A stretch of DNA of 33,571 bases, taken from NCBI GenBank assembly GCA_004020315.1, contig SAQG01000053.1:1-33571 (forward strand), written 5' to 3'. Position 1 is the first letter of the stretch; each line of letters opens with the position of its first letter. Origin of the DNA: Mesorhizobium sp. GTDB taxonomy: Bacteria > Pseudomonadota > Alphaproteobacteria > Rhizobiales > Rhizobiaceae. Below, piece after piece: positions 17,950 to 27,100 of the stretch. Made by a program: the position numbers and the translations under genes. A model generated the notes under the pieces. The model was given only the letters and a program-made list of their open reading frames with translations, did no database searches and was not told the origin of the DNA.

Positions 17950-19050
17950 TCAGCGTTCCGCAACGGCCAGGGCGGCCCGATCGTAGATGTCGCGCATGGC
18001 CGCCGCTTGTCTTTCCGGGGAAAACTTGCGCGCTCGGCGTGCGGCGGCTTCGCCGAGCCGGCGCCTATATTGGTCGTCGCAAGAGAGACAATCGACACAT
18101 CTGGCGAGATCGCGTGGATCATGGGCGTCGTAGAACACAGCCGCGCCATTCCACAATTCGCGATAGGTCGTGATGTCGGCAAGCACCAAAGGTGTTGCGG
18201 AGGTCGCTGCCTCCAGTGCGGCAAGGCCAAAGGGTTCGTAGACGGACGGCGATACGAAGATGCCGGCCCGCGCCATTAACAGACGCACGTCATCGTGACG
18301 GACAGAACCCAGAGGAACGACATTGCTGAAACTGGCGCGTTGCCCATCGGCGCTCTCGAGCGGCCCGGCAGCCAAGACCGGCCATTGCGTCAGCGATGCT
18401 GCCTGGTCCAGCGTAGTTGCGTTCTTTCCTTCATCCCACCAGCGCGCGGCGGCAAGAACCACTGGTTCGCGCCTCTCTGCCTTTGGAGCCGGCCGTGTGC
18501 CGTTGCTGACAACGCTCAGGCGAGCGATCGGCCCGTAGCAGGCCTCGAGCATGTCGGCATGGCTGCGGCTGGGCGCGACTACCGCATTTGCCCAATCGAA
18601 ACCGCGTCGGTTGCGGTCCTTCTGCCAGCCCCATTCGCCGTCCACAGCCTGTCCCCTGACGGCGTGGAGCCACGTCACAACGCATGAATGCGAGACCGCC
18701 ACGACCGGGCACGACACATCAAGTCCCATGGCCTGCGTCGGCGCATTGAGATGGACGAGATCGATCGCGTAATCACGGACGAGTGCGCCCAATTCCTGCG
18801 GCAATCTTTCCAGATCGCCCTCATTGCGGGTCATCCAGTCGGGCGGTGTCTTGAGCCACGCCAAGGCCGCGAAAGCCTGTGCCTCCTTCGCCTGCTCCTC
18901 GGACGGTTCCGGGCCCAACCCGGCGAGCACGATGCTGTCGCCGCCGTGAGCCAACTCCCGCGCCAGATCAAGCGCGTAGCGCCAGACCCCGCCGACGGCA
19001 TCGACTGTCATCAGGATTCGCCTCGGGCGGCGGATCAGTGACTGCAACAT
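17950..19050 (-). CDS. GT4-family glycosyltransferase (second)
   Basis: A 366-residue GT-B enzyme. The N-terminal glycine loop is DAVGGVWRYALDLARELAHGG. The interdomain part is SRSHADMLEACYG with VVSNGTRPA. The C-terminal nucleotide-sugar region is ARAGIFVSPSVYEPFGLAALEAA, the EX7E motif of GT4 enzymes. The ATG at 19050 overlaps the upstream radical SAM gene by 16 bases. The frame stays open further upstream but only as a shadow of that gene. With four CgeB-type and one other GT4 enzyme, the operon can build a glycan of up to about six linkages. Confidence 0.9.
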   Translation of the reverse strand: MLQSLIRRPRRILMTVDAVGGVWRYALDLARELAHGGDSIVLAGLGPEPSEEQAKEAQAFAALAWLKTPPDWMTRNEGDLERLPQELGALVRDYAIDLVHLNAPTQAMGLDVSCPVVAVSHSCVVTWLHAVRGQAVDGEWGWQKDRNRRGFDWANAVVAPSRSHADMLEACYGPIARLSVVSNGTRPAPKAERREPVVLAAARWWDEGKNATTLDQAASLTQWPVLAAGPLESADGQRASFSNVVPLGSVRHDDVRLLMARAGIFVSPSVYEPFGLAALEAATSATPLVLADITTYRELWNGAAVFYDAHDPRDLARCVDCLSCDDQYRRRLGEAAARRARKFSPERQAAAMRDIYDRAALAVAER

Positions 19051-20327
19051 GTCGCCTCCAACTCGGCCAGCGCACGCGGACGCTTCTCCTGAATGTCGCT
19101 GAACGTCCGGAATGAGGCCAGGTAATGCTCGTGGGCGCGCTCCCAGGCGAGATCGTCGGGCTCGCCCCAAAGCTCGCGATAGCTGGGCGAACTGGGGTAG
19201 GGATAGAGCGGCACCGGTTCATTGGCCCATACGCCGCGGTCGATGAGGTGCTTGCGCCAATGATCGACCAGAGCGGGATCGTCCTCGACCACACCGATCA
19301 GATTGGCTTGGACGAACGGGACGTGACGTCGTGCATTGACGAGCAAAGCGGCCAGTTCCTCGGTGCCCAGCCGGCAACGCTTTGCCAGCATGGCCCGGCC
19401 TTCCACAGTCAGACTTTCAAGGCCGGCTTCGATCGAAACACAGCCGGCGGCACCCAGCAATTCGAGCAGCTCCGGCTTCCAAAGATCGATGCGGGTCTGC
19501 ACGCCGAACTTGACGTCGCGATCGACTAGTGCCTCCAGCAGCGCCTTCTGCGGCAGGAAGATCTCGTCGATAAAATAGATATAGCCGACGCCTTGCCCGA
19601 TCAGCCGATCGATTTCCGCGACGATCGCATCGTGGTTCCTGCGGCGGTAGGCGTCGCGGAAATCGATCTTGGCGCAGAAGCTGCAATTGTAGGGGCAGCC
19701 GCGAGACGCCTCGACCTCGGCTCCAAAACCCACCTGATCATCGTCGAACCGGTGGTGATGGTGCAAATGGGCGGCAATCCAATCGGACGGCCAGCCGAGG
19801 GGCGGATGATCGACAAATGAACTGGCGTGAACGCCGCCATTGCCGACAAGTTTTCCCTCGTGCAGATGAGCGGTGTGGGGCACGGCTCTCCAATCGTCAT
19901 GGCGGGCGAGTTCGGCGACGACCTCTTCGCATTCGCCCCGCACGACGACATCGACGCCAAGCTTGCGCAGCGTTGACGCCGGCGTCGCCGAGCCGTGCGG
20001 TCCAACAGCGACGGTGCGGCCGCCGCGCCCGGAGAGGCGGTTGAGGAAGTCGGCAGGCACGCGCAACTCGGGCGGCGCGCAGCGCCAGAACAGATAGGTC
20101 GGCGCCGTGCTGACGACGGTCATGGCCGGTGCGAAGGCGGCGACGCGATCGGCAAGTGCTGCGTTGTCCAGCTTCTGGATTTGCCCGTCCAGCATCAGCA
20201 CCTGATGGCCGTCGGCCTCCAGCAGGGCTTTCGAGTAGCCCAGTTCCAGCGGCAGATGCGGTTGGCGGCAGCCAAAATAGATACTGTCCTCGTAGGTCCA
20301 GAACGGATTGACCAGGGCGACTTTCAT
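19035..20327 (-). CDS. B12-binding-domain radical SAM enzyme
   Basis: A 430-residue protein. The N-terminal ~150 residues form a cobalamin-binding-type Rossmann domain (VALVNPFWTYEDS, MTVVSTAPTYLFWRC, AVGPHGSATPASTLRKLGVD). The radical SAM core follows with the iron-sulphur motif RGCPYNCSFCAK (CxxxCxxC) near residue 215 and a glycine-rich FIDEIF and GLESL region. Such enzymes methylate unactivated carbons or rearrange sugars by radical chemistry. I recall an oligosaccharide-associated subfamily (TIGR04295); that name should be verified. ATG 20327 overlaps the preceding stop by four bases. Confidence 0.9.
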   Translation of the reverse strand: MKVALVNPFWTYEDSIYFGCRQPHLPLELGYSKALLEADGHQVLMLDGQIQKLDNAALADRVAAFAPAMTVVSTAPTYLFWRCAPPELRVPADFLNRLSGRGGRTVAVGPHGSATPASTLRKLGVDVVVRGECEEVVAELARHDDWRAVPHTAHLHEGKLVGNGGVHASSFVDHPPLGWPSDWIAAHLHHHHRFDDDQVGFGAEVEASRGCPYNCSFCAKIDFRDAYRRRNHDAIVAEIDRLIGQGVGYIYFIDEIFLPQKALLEALVDRDVKFGVQTRIDLWKPELLELLGAAGCVSIEAGLESLTVEGRAMLAKRCRLGTEELAALLVNARRHVPFVQANLIGVVEDDPALVDHWRKHLIDRGVWANEPVPLYPYPSSPSYRELWGEPDDLAWERAHEHYLASFRTFSDIQEKRPRALAELEATCCSH

Positions 20328-21391
20328 GCCACGCACCTCGCTGGTTCGGGCTCGAGGCGATGACGCTGGAGCCAATCGGCGAGATCGCGGACGCCGTCGC
20401 GCCAGGACACATGCGCTTTCCAGCCAAGCGTCGCTTGTATCTTGCGGGTGTCGGCGACAAAGAAAGGCTGGTCGCCGGTACGTTCCCGGTCGTAGCGGAT
20501 CGTGAGCTTCCGCCCGGTCAGCTCGCCGATCTCCTCGAGAAGCATGCGCAGGCTGACGGCGTTGCCTGGTCCGCCGCCGAGATTGAATGCCTGCCCCTTG
20601 ATGTCGTCGATCCGGGCAAGTACCCCGCGATAGGCCGCAACGGCGTCGGAGACATGAAGGATATCGCGCACCTGCTTGCCGTTGCCGTAGATCGTGATCG
20701 GCCGGCCGGAGAGCGCACTGAGCAGAAAATGGGCGACCCAGCCCTGGTCCTCCGTGCCGAATTGGCGGGGTCCATAGATGCAGCTCATGCGCAGCACCGC
20801 AGTCGACAGATCGTACGACTTGGCATAATCGAGCACATATTGATCGGCAGCGCCTTTGGAGCAGCCATAGGGCGTGCAGAAATCCAGACCGCAGGTCTCG
20901 TTTATGCCGTTGGCGCGGATGCCGGCATCCCGGGGCACGCACCGATCGTCCTCTTCGCGCACCGTGACATCAGGCAGGCCGCCATAGACCTTGTTGGTGC
21001 TGGCGAAGATCACAGGAATGCGTCTGCCGCTCCGGCGAGCCGCTTCCAGGACGTTGAAGGTTCCGCGAAGATTAATGTCGAAATCTTCGCTTGGCTGAAC
21101 GAGGCTCGTGGTGACGGCAGTCTGCGCGGCGAGATGGAATATCGCCCTGGAATGCGCCAAAAGCGGCGCCAGCACGTCTGCATCCCGGACATCTACAGTT
21201 TCCACGGCAAGTTGATTGCCGTGCTTCTGCGCCAGCCACGCCAGATTCTGCTCAACGCCCGGGCGGCTGAGATTGTCTATGACCAGCACCGGCACCCCAT
21301 CCGACAACAGGCTGTCGGCGAGGTTCGAGCCGATGAAGCCACTGCCGCCGACGATAGTGACCGGCGCTTCACGAAAGCCATCCGGCCTCAT
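20324..21391 (-). CDS. CDP-paratose 2-epimerase-like SDR enzyme
   Basis: A 355-residue extended SDR protein. The NAD loop is VTIVGGSGFIGSNLADSLL. The segments FASTNKVYGGLPDV, DFCTPYGCSKGAADQYVLDY (YxxxK pair in YGCSK) and MSCIYGPRQFGTEDQGW are typical of the CDP-paratose/tyvelose 2-epimerase group, which inverts a sugar hydroxyl at C2. Whether the substrate is really a CDP-dideoxyhexose is doubtful, since no other gene of that pathway is present. The ATG at 21391 overlaps the preceding stop (ATGA). Confidence 0.87.
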   Translation of the reverse strand: MRPDGFREAPVTIVGGSGFIGSNLADSLLSDGVPVLVIDNLSRPGVEQNLAWLAQKHGNQLAVETVDVRDADVLAPLLAHSRAIFHLAAQTAVTTSLVQPSEDFDINLRGTFNVLEAARRSGRRIPVIFASTNKVYGGLPDVTVREEDDRCVPRDAGIRANGINETCGLDFCTPYGCSKGAADQYVLDYAKSYDLSTAVLRMSCIYGPRQFGTEDQGWVAHFLLSALSGRPITIYGNGKQVRDILHVSDAVAAYRGVLARIDDIKGQAFNLGGGPGNAVSLRMLLEEIGELTGRKLTIRYDRERTGDQPFFVADTRKIQATLGWKAHVSWRDGVRDLADWLQRHRLEPEPARCVA

Positions 21392-22494
21392 GATACCAGT
21401 CCTCGCTCTTCGAGTTCCCGTTTCATGTCGGCGCCGCGGTCGATGGCGACCGTGTTGCGAACCCATGCGACGAACTCGTCGAGTGAATCCTCCAGCCGGT
21501 GCTGCGGCTCGAAACCGAGCAGTTCGCGCGCCTTCGAAATGTCGGCGAAGCAATTGCGGATATCCCCGGCACGCGCCTTGCCGAGAATTTCAGGCAGGCG
21601 TTCCGGCACACCCATAGCGTCGGCGAGCAACCGGGCGACCTCGCTGATCGCATAGGCCCGTCCGCTGCCGATGTTGATGACGTGGCCGCGCGCCTGGCGT
21701 TGTTCCAGCGCCAGGCGGAAGGCGCGGGCGACGTCGCGCACATGGACGAAGTCGCGTTTCTGCTCGCCATCTTCGAAAATCATCGGCCGCTGGCCGTTGG
21801 CGAGGCGTGAAGCGAAATTCGCCAGAACGCCGGTGTACGGGTTTGACAGCGCCTGTCCGGCGCCGAAGACGTTGAACAGGCGCAGCGCCACCGCGTCGAC
21901 GCCATAGGCTTCCCCGAAGATCAGCACGGCGCGCTCCTGAGCATATTTCGTCAGCGCGTAGATAGAGGCGAGATCGACCGGCTTTTCCTCGTCCGTCGGC
22001 AGGGGCGACAGGCTTTCATCCGCCGCCGACAGCGGATTCCATTGACCGCTCTTGATGTCGTTCGGCTGCCGCCGCGCATTATCGACGCGCCGACCGCTCG
22101 GCGTGGCATAGAGGCCTTCGCCGTAGACGCTCATCGATGAAGCGACGACGATCCGCTCGACTGGATGTTTGATCAACGCTTCAAGCAAAGTGGCGGTGCC
22201 AAGGTCGTTCGCGCCGACATAGCGGGCGATCTCGTACATGGACTGGCCGACGCCGACCTCGGCGGCCAGATGGATGATGGCGTCGACGCCTTGGAGCGCC
22301 TCGGCGACAGCGTCGCGATCGCGAACGTCGCCTTTGATCAGTTCGGCTCCTGCCGGCAGGCTGATCGCCTCGCTGCCGTGCACCTGTTCCAGCAGTGCAT
22401 CGAGAATGCAGAGAGCATAACCATGTTCAACGAGTTCCTGGACGACGTGGCGGCCGATGAAACCGCACCCTCCTGTAACCAGTATGCGTTTCAC
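21388..22494 (-). CDS. UDP-glucose 4-epimerase-like SDR enzyme (first gene of the glycan operon)
   Basis: A 368-residue extended SDR protein. The NAD loop is ILVTGGCGFIGRHVVQEL. The catalytic Ser/Tyr-Lys region is VVASSMSVYGEG and IYALTKYAQER. An insertion of about 35 residues after VYGEG (ATPSGRRVDNARRQPND...) is longer than in GalE itself and marks a subfamily. The start is GTG 22494 with AAGGAG just upstream. It is the promoter-proximal gene of the minus-strand array, and a GGAAC-N16-AGTT site lies about 35 bases upstream of the start codon. The exact sugar nucleotide is unknown. Confidence 0.88.
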   Translation of the reverse strand: MKRILVTGGCGFIGRHVVQELVEHGYALCILDALLEQVHGSEAISLPAGAELIKGDVRDRDAVAEALQGVDAIIHLAAEVGVGQSMYEIARYVGANDLGTATLLEALIKHPVERIVVASSMSVYGEGLYATPSGRRVDNARRQPNDIKSGQWNPLSAADESLSPLPTDEEKPVDLASIYALTKYAQERAVLIFGEAYGVDAVALRLFNVFGAGQALSNPYTGVLANFASRLANGQRPMIFEDGEQKRDFVHVRDVARAFRLALEQRQARGHVINIGSGRAYAISEVARLLADAMGVPERLPEILGKARAGDIRNCFADISKARELLGFEPQHRLEDSLDEFVAWVRNTVAIDRGADMKRELEERGLVS

Positions 22495-22528
22495 GACAAC
22501 TCCTTACGCAGATGGCCTTGGCGCCCCG

Positions 22529-22553
22529 AACTGTTTGGCAAAAGGTTTGTTCC
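22529..22553 (-). promoter_or_regulatory. Candidate EcfG promoter of the glycan operon (GGAAC-N16-AGTTCG)
   Basis: GGAAC (22553-22549), 16 bases, AGTT (22532-22529) followed by CG, the same as at katE and ino1. Transcription would begin near 22521, about 27 bases before the GTG at 22494. This places up to 19 glycan genes under the general stress response. Confidence 0.7.
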
Positions 22554-22619
22554 CTCTGCTTCAACAAAGATGGTTTTGGGGAGGTGAACGCATGGCGAAC
22601 GAGCCTTGGGCCAGGCGCT

Positions 22620-22644
22620 GGAACATTGGAGCTTCTTTGGGGTT
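22620..22644 (+). promoter_or_regulatory. Candidate EcfG promoter of the 90-aa gene (GGAAC-N16-GGTT)
   Basis: GGAAC (22620-22624), 16 bases, GGTT (22641-22644). It differs from CGTT at the first -10 base. It faces away from the glycan operon promoter 66 bases away and would give a leader of about 120 bases before ATG 22772, which is long. Confidence 0.55.
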
Positions 22645-22771
22645 AGGGCGCTCATCCTGCCCGTGGGCGCAAGGAGTGGAGAGACAGGGAGCTGTCATCG
22701 AAGCGGTATCGCGTAGCAAGCCAGACCTGATCATGAGGCTCCTGCAAAGCCTGGATCAAAAGGAGATTTCA

Positions 22772-23044
22772 ATGTCTGAATCGAAGACAACCACCAATCA
22801 TGACGACATCCGCCAGTGGGCCGAAGATCGTGGTGGCCGGCCTGCGGTTGTACGAACCAAGGGCGAGGGCGGCATCTTGCGGATCGATTTTGGCGAGCCC
22901 GACGAGGAGCTCGAACCCATCGAATGGGATGAGTTCTTCCGGATTTTCGACGAAAACAACCTGGCCTTCCTCTACCAGGACGAAACCGGCGGCGGGAAAA
23001 CCAGCCGATTTAACAAGTTCGTCGACCGCAACCAGAACGGCTGA
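22772..23044 (+). CDS. 90-aa acidic protein of a conserved family of unknown function
   Basis: ATG 22772 has AAAAGGAG eight bases upstream. The frame is open further upstream but without protein character. The sequence (HDDIRQWAEDRGGRPAVVRT, GILRIDFGEPDEELEPIEWD, EFFRIFDENNLAFLYQDE, SRFNKFVDR) belongs to a small family common in proteobacteria whose members are sometimes labelled 1,4-alpha-glucan branching enzyme; the size cannot support that label. The function is unknown. The EcfG-type site upstream and its position opposite the glycan operon suggest a stress role. Confidence 0.88.
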   Translation: MSESKTTTNHDDIRQWAEDRGGRPAVVRTKGEGGILRIDFGEPDEELEPIEWDEFFRIFDENNLAFLYQDETGGGKTSRFNKFVDRNQNG

Positions 23045-23209
23045 GGAGGGCTGCTATGTCAGCGGTGTCGGGTAGCTCTTAAGGCGCGCCTCGCATTCTG
23101 ACAGAGAACTTCACTCTAGCTCGCTGTTTTGCGTATCTTTCTGACTGTTGGAAAACCATCCGGTCTTTCCAAACATTCCAGACTTGGAAAAGAATCATAA
23201 GTTAAACGC

Positions 23210-23225
23210 TTCGGCGGTTGCCGAA
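23210..23225 (-). terminator. Hairpin after the nepR2/receiver pair
   Basis: Twelve bases past the receiver gene's stop codon, minus-strand TTCGGC-AACC-GCCGAA forms a 6-bp stem with a tetraloop, followed by GCGTTTAAC. It resembles a weak intrinsic terminator. A second inverted repeat (TTTCCAA/TTGGAAA, 23166-23190) lies further on, in the 192-base gap shared with the convergent 90-aa gene; nothing else was seen in that gap. Confidence 0.4.
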
Positions 23226-23236
23226 CGGTCGCAGCG

Positions 23237-23833
23237 TCAGTGCAGCAGGCTGGTTCCGCCAGATCCGGCAATGTTTCGCATAATGCCGTTCAGCCAATCT
23301 TCGGTCGACACGCCGGCCCGCCTCCTGTCGATCTCGCCGATGGCTCGCTCCAGCGTTCGTTCGACCAGCCGGTCGGAAGCACCAACGTCGCCCAGAAGCA
23401 GACGCGCCGCGAGCCTGAGCTTCGGCAGAAGTGAAAAGACATTGTCGGACAAGCTCACCGGAGGGCTGCCCGCCAAGACTGATCTTTCCGGAGGAAACAA
23501 GGCATCGAAGACGGCATAGCTATCCGACGATTTTCGAAGATTGCTGGCGTGGCGGAGACGTTCGGGAATGACGATGTCCTCGTCACCGCTGAAAAACACG
23601 AAAGGCACGCCGCGGCGCACCAGTTCATCCGCGACCGGAAACACCCGCCGGCCATTGAGATTGACGTCGAGGATCGCGGCCTCAGCCATCTCGGTATGCA
23701 CAGAAGCCTGTTCGACTGTCGCCGCAGGGCCGAGGACGACCGCGCCCATATTGCCGAAATATCTTGCAAGATCGCCGGCCAATAACCAATCGTCCTCCAC
23801 GATCAGGAGGCGCACCCCTCGCAGATCGCGCAT
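23237..23833 (-). CDS. Response regulator: receiver domain followed by a sigma-region-2-like domain (reversed PhyR)
   Basis: This 198-residue protein starts with a receiver domain: acidic pocket E13-D15 (IVEDDWLL), phosphorylatable D56 (AAILDVNLNG), S82 and K101. Residues 126-190 then align with region 2 of the EcfG protein in this window: LLPKLRLAARLLLG with LIPALRAFARSFCR, SDRLVERTLERAIGEID with ADDLVQETLTKGLANID, and DWLNGIMRN with SWLFTIMRN. There is no region 4. PhyR, the usual anti-anti-sigma factor, has the opposite order (sigma-like domain first, receiver last). The gene is one base downstream of a NepR-like gene under a consensus EcfG promoter, so it probably sequesters NepR when phosphorylated (inference). 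Confidence 0.85.
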   Translation of the reverse strand: MRDLRGVRLLIVEDDWLLAGDLARYFGNMGAVVLGPAATVEQASVHTEMAEAAILDVNLNGRRVFPVADELVRRGVPFVFFSGDEDIVIPERLRHASNLRKSSDSYAVFDALFPPERSVLAGSPPVSLSDNVFSLLPKLRLAARLLLGDVGASDRLVERTLERAIGEIDRRRAGVSTEDWLNGIMRNIAGSGGTSLLH

Positions 23834-23834
23834 C

Positions 23835-24029
23835 TTATAGTCCTTTCTTTGAGCGAGATTCCCAATAATCCGCGCGGGCTTGTTCAGAATGTTGCAAGGC
23901 AGCCTGCAACCGTTTCGCCAAAACGAGCATGCGGGGCGGAATGGATTCGTTTTGCAGCAAACCCAGCAAATCCGAGGAGTGCAACAGCGCTTGTTTTGTC
24001 AGCTTTACGTCAGGTGCGCGTTTTGACAT
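23835..24029 (-). CDS. NepR-like anti-sigma factor (nepR2)
   Basis: A 64-residue protein with SDLLGLLQNESIPPRMLVL and AKRLQAALQHSEQAR. The pattern E-x-[IV]-P-x-R-x-x-x-L-A-x-x-L-Q-x-A-L is shared with the NepR-like protein at 3195-3377. Its own residues are IPPR at 30-33 instead of VPDR, so the usual Asp of the NepR core is replaced by Pro. It is co-transcribed with the receiver/sigma-region-2 protein (one-base gap). The ribosome site before ATG 24029 is weak. A consensus EcfG promoter lies 28 bases upstream, giving a feedback loop typical of nepR genes. Confidence 0.6.
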   Translation of the reverse strand: MSKRAPDVKLTKQALLHSSDLLGLLQNESIPPRMLVLAKRLQAALQHSEQARADYWESRSKKGL

Positions 24030-24056
24030 TGAAATTACCGCAAAGGCCCTCGCGTT

Positions 24057-24081
24057 AACGCCGTCTGCACTGACTTGTTCC
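24057..24081 (-). promoter_or_regulatory. Consensus EcfG promoter of nepR2 and the reversed PhyR gene
   Basis: GGAAC (24081-24077), 16 bases, CGTT (24060-24057): an exact match to the EcfG consensus. The transcript would begin near 24050, about 20 bases before ATG 24029. This is the best-placed of the nine sites. Confidence 0.78.
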
Positions 24082-24180
24082 GGCCCTCTTGCACGTTGTA
24101 TGCTGGTTCGCGTTCAACCCGGTGGTGGTTGGGCCGGATTGGCGGCCTTATCATCGAGGCTGTCCGACCAAGGGCTTGCG

Positions 24181-27100
24181 GTGACATCCCAGATGAAGAG
24201 ATTTCCCATTGTGGGCGTCGGCGCGTCAGCCGGCGGCATTCCTGCAATGGAGGGCCTGTTCAAAGGCATCACCGGCCAGCCCGGCATGGCGTTCGTCATC
24301 GTCACCCATCTCAGTCCCGGGCGCGAAAGCCTGCTTCACGAGGTCGTCGGACGTTACACGCAAATGCCGGTTGTCGTCGTCGAGGACGGCACCACTGTCC
24401 TGTCCGACCACGTCTATGTGATGCCGCAAAACGTTGTTCTCACGATTGAGAAAGGAGTGCTGCACCTGCGGCAATCCAACGTGCTTAGCCGTGAGCGCAA
24501 GCCGATCGATATCTTCTTCAGCGCGTTGGCCGAGGATCAAGGCGAATATGCGGTAGGGGTCATCTTGTCGGGCGGCGATTCCGACGGCACGCTGGGCGCA
24601 AAAGCGATCAAGGAGCGTGGCGGACTGACAATCGCCCAGGCGCCCGACGGCTACGGTCCGCGCAATCCGGACATGCCGAAAAGTGCGATCTCCAGCGGGC
24701 TGATCGATATTGCGGCGCCCGCGGAGGAGATCGGTCCGAAGCTCGAGGGGTTCGCCCGCAGCTTCGATATGCTGAACGGGGTTGCCGGAGACGGCGAGCC
24801 CGAGACGGCAGACATTGGTCGGCTCCGCGACGAGATCTACGGCATTCTGAAGGGTCAATCCGGCCACGATTTCTCCGGCTACAAAACCAAGACATTCCTG
24901 CGTCGCGTAAAGCGGCGCATGCAGATCGCACAGCTTCAGTCGATTGCGACCTATGTCGAATGGCTGAAGAAAGACCCTCGCGAGGTGATGGACCTCTTCC
25001 GCGATCTTCTGATCAACGTCACTGATTTCTTCCGTGATCCCGATGCGTTCAAGATGCTCGAGGAGAAGATCATACCGCAGCTTTTCGAGGGCAAGACCGC
25101 CAGCGACGCCGTCAGGATCTGGGTGCCTGGCTGCGCCACCGGCGAGGAGGTGTTCTCCATCGGCATGCTGATGCGCGAACACATGGAGACGCTTTCGGTC
25201 GTGCCGCGCGTCCAGATATTTGCCACGGACATCGATGAGCCCGCACTTGCGGTGGCGCGCGCGGCACGTTACCCGGCGGCATTGCTGCAAGGGGTTTCGC
25301 CCGAACGCAGGCAGCGTTTTTTCAGCAGCGACGGCGAGAGTTACGTGCTCACCAACGAGGTCCGGGAGCTGTGTGTGTTTTCTCCTCACAGCGTCGTCCG
25401 CGACCCGCCCTTTTCGCGCATGGACATGGTTTCATGCCGCAACCTACTGATCTATTTCGGCTCGAACATTCAGAACCGGGTCATCCCGATCTTCCATTAC
25501 GCGCTGAAGCCGGGCGGTTATCTGTTCCTCGGCACATCTGAAAGCGTCGGCCAGCACGACAACCTCTTCGCCACCGTCGATAAGAAGCAGCGCATTTTTC
25601 AGGCGCGCGAACACGCCTCGCCGCACATAAGACTGCCGATGCTGATCGGCGATGGCCATTCGGCCGCGTTCCCGTCCGAGAGCGCGATATCGAAGAAGGG
25701 AACCGCCAGCTACCCGCTTCGGCAGGCGGTCGAGGCACAAGTGCTGGAGCGTTTCGCGCCGCCGCATGTGCTGGTCAATGACGAGGGTGACATCGTCTAC
25801 TATTCGGCCCGGACCGGCAGATATCTCGAAGCGCCACAAGGCATTCCGAGCCGGCAAGTGCTGACTTTGGCCCGCCCGGGGCTAAGGCTCGACCTGCGCG
25901 CGGCGTTGCGGGAAGCCGCCACAACGCGCCGCACCGTCGTGCGGGAAAACGTCGTGGTCAACGAGGACGATCGGGCCCAGTCGATCAAACTCATCGTCGA
26001 GCCATTGGCGGAACGCGGCAAGGGCGAACGGCTTTACCTCGTCCTGTTCGAACCATCGGGGCCGGTACGGGTGCGGTCGGATATGGACAGCGAAAACCGC
26101 GATGGCGAAGGCGCTGCTGATCTCGAGCGGGAACTGCGCGAAACGCGGGAGCGACTGCAGTCGACGATCGAGGAGTACGAAACCGCGCTGGAAGAGCTGA
26201 AGTCGTCGAACGAGGAACTCGTCTCCGTCAATGAGGAGGCGCAGTCGACCAATGAGGAGCTCGAGGCCTCGAAGGAGGAGATGCAGTCGCTCAACGAGGA
26301 GCTCAACACGATCAATTCGGAACTGACCAGCAAGATAGAGGAGCTCGATCGCGCCAACAGCGATCTGCGGAATCTGTTCGAAAGCACGCAGATCGCAACC
26401 ATTTTCCTCGACCGCAATCTGGTGGTGCGGACCTTTACTCCGGCGGCCTCGTCTTTCTTCAGCCTGCGTCCCTCCGACGTCGGCCGGCCGCTGACCGAGC
26501 TTTCGAGCCAACTCGACTATCCCGAGCTGAAACAGCATATTGATGCCGTCTTCGAAACCGGAGAGACCCTGAACCATCATCTGGCGCGCGACGACCAGGG
26601 CCGGTTTTACATGGTTCGCATCAACCCGTATCGCGACAAGGACAACAGGATCCAGGGCGTCGTGATCACACTGGTCGATGTCACCACCCTGGCCGAGACG
26701 GAAGAGCAAAACCGGGTGCTCATTTCGGAGCTGAACCACCGCGTCAAGAACATGCTGGCGGTGGTCGCCAGCATCGCCAACCGCACCCGTGACAGTTCGG
26801 AATCCAAGGAGGAGTTCGCAGAAGCGCTGATCGGTCGCTTACACGCCATGTCGCGGGCCTACGGTCTGCTATCGAAGGAACGCTGGAAAGAAGCTTCGAT
26901 CAACGAACTGCTGCATCAGGAACTCGAACCCTTCAGCATTGACCGGTTCGAACTTGACGGCGCTGAAGTAAAACTTAGCCCGCAACAGGGTCTTTCCCTT
27001 AGCATGGCCATTCATGAACTGGCGACCAATGCCGCCAAGTATGGCGCGCTGTCGAAGCCGCAAGGCAGGGTGGCACTGAAGTGGTCGGCGGAGGGTGACG

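Noticed and set aside
20360..21655. A 431-codon plus-strand frame opposite the epimerase genes
   Set aside because: It lies antisense to two clear SDR genes and has no recognisable domains; it is a codon-bias shadow.
24226..25389. A 387-codon minus-strand frame opposite the sensor kinase
   Set aside because: It is antisense to the CheB/CheR coding region and its translation is histidine/arginine-rich without motifs.
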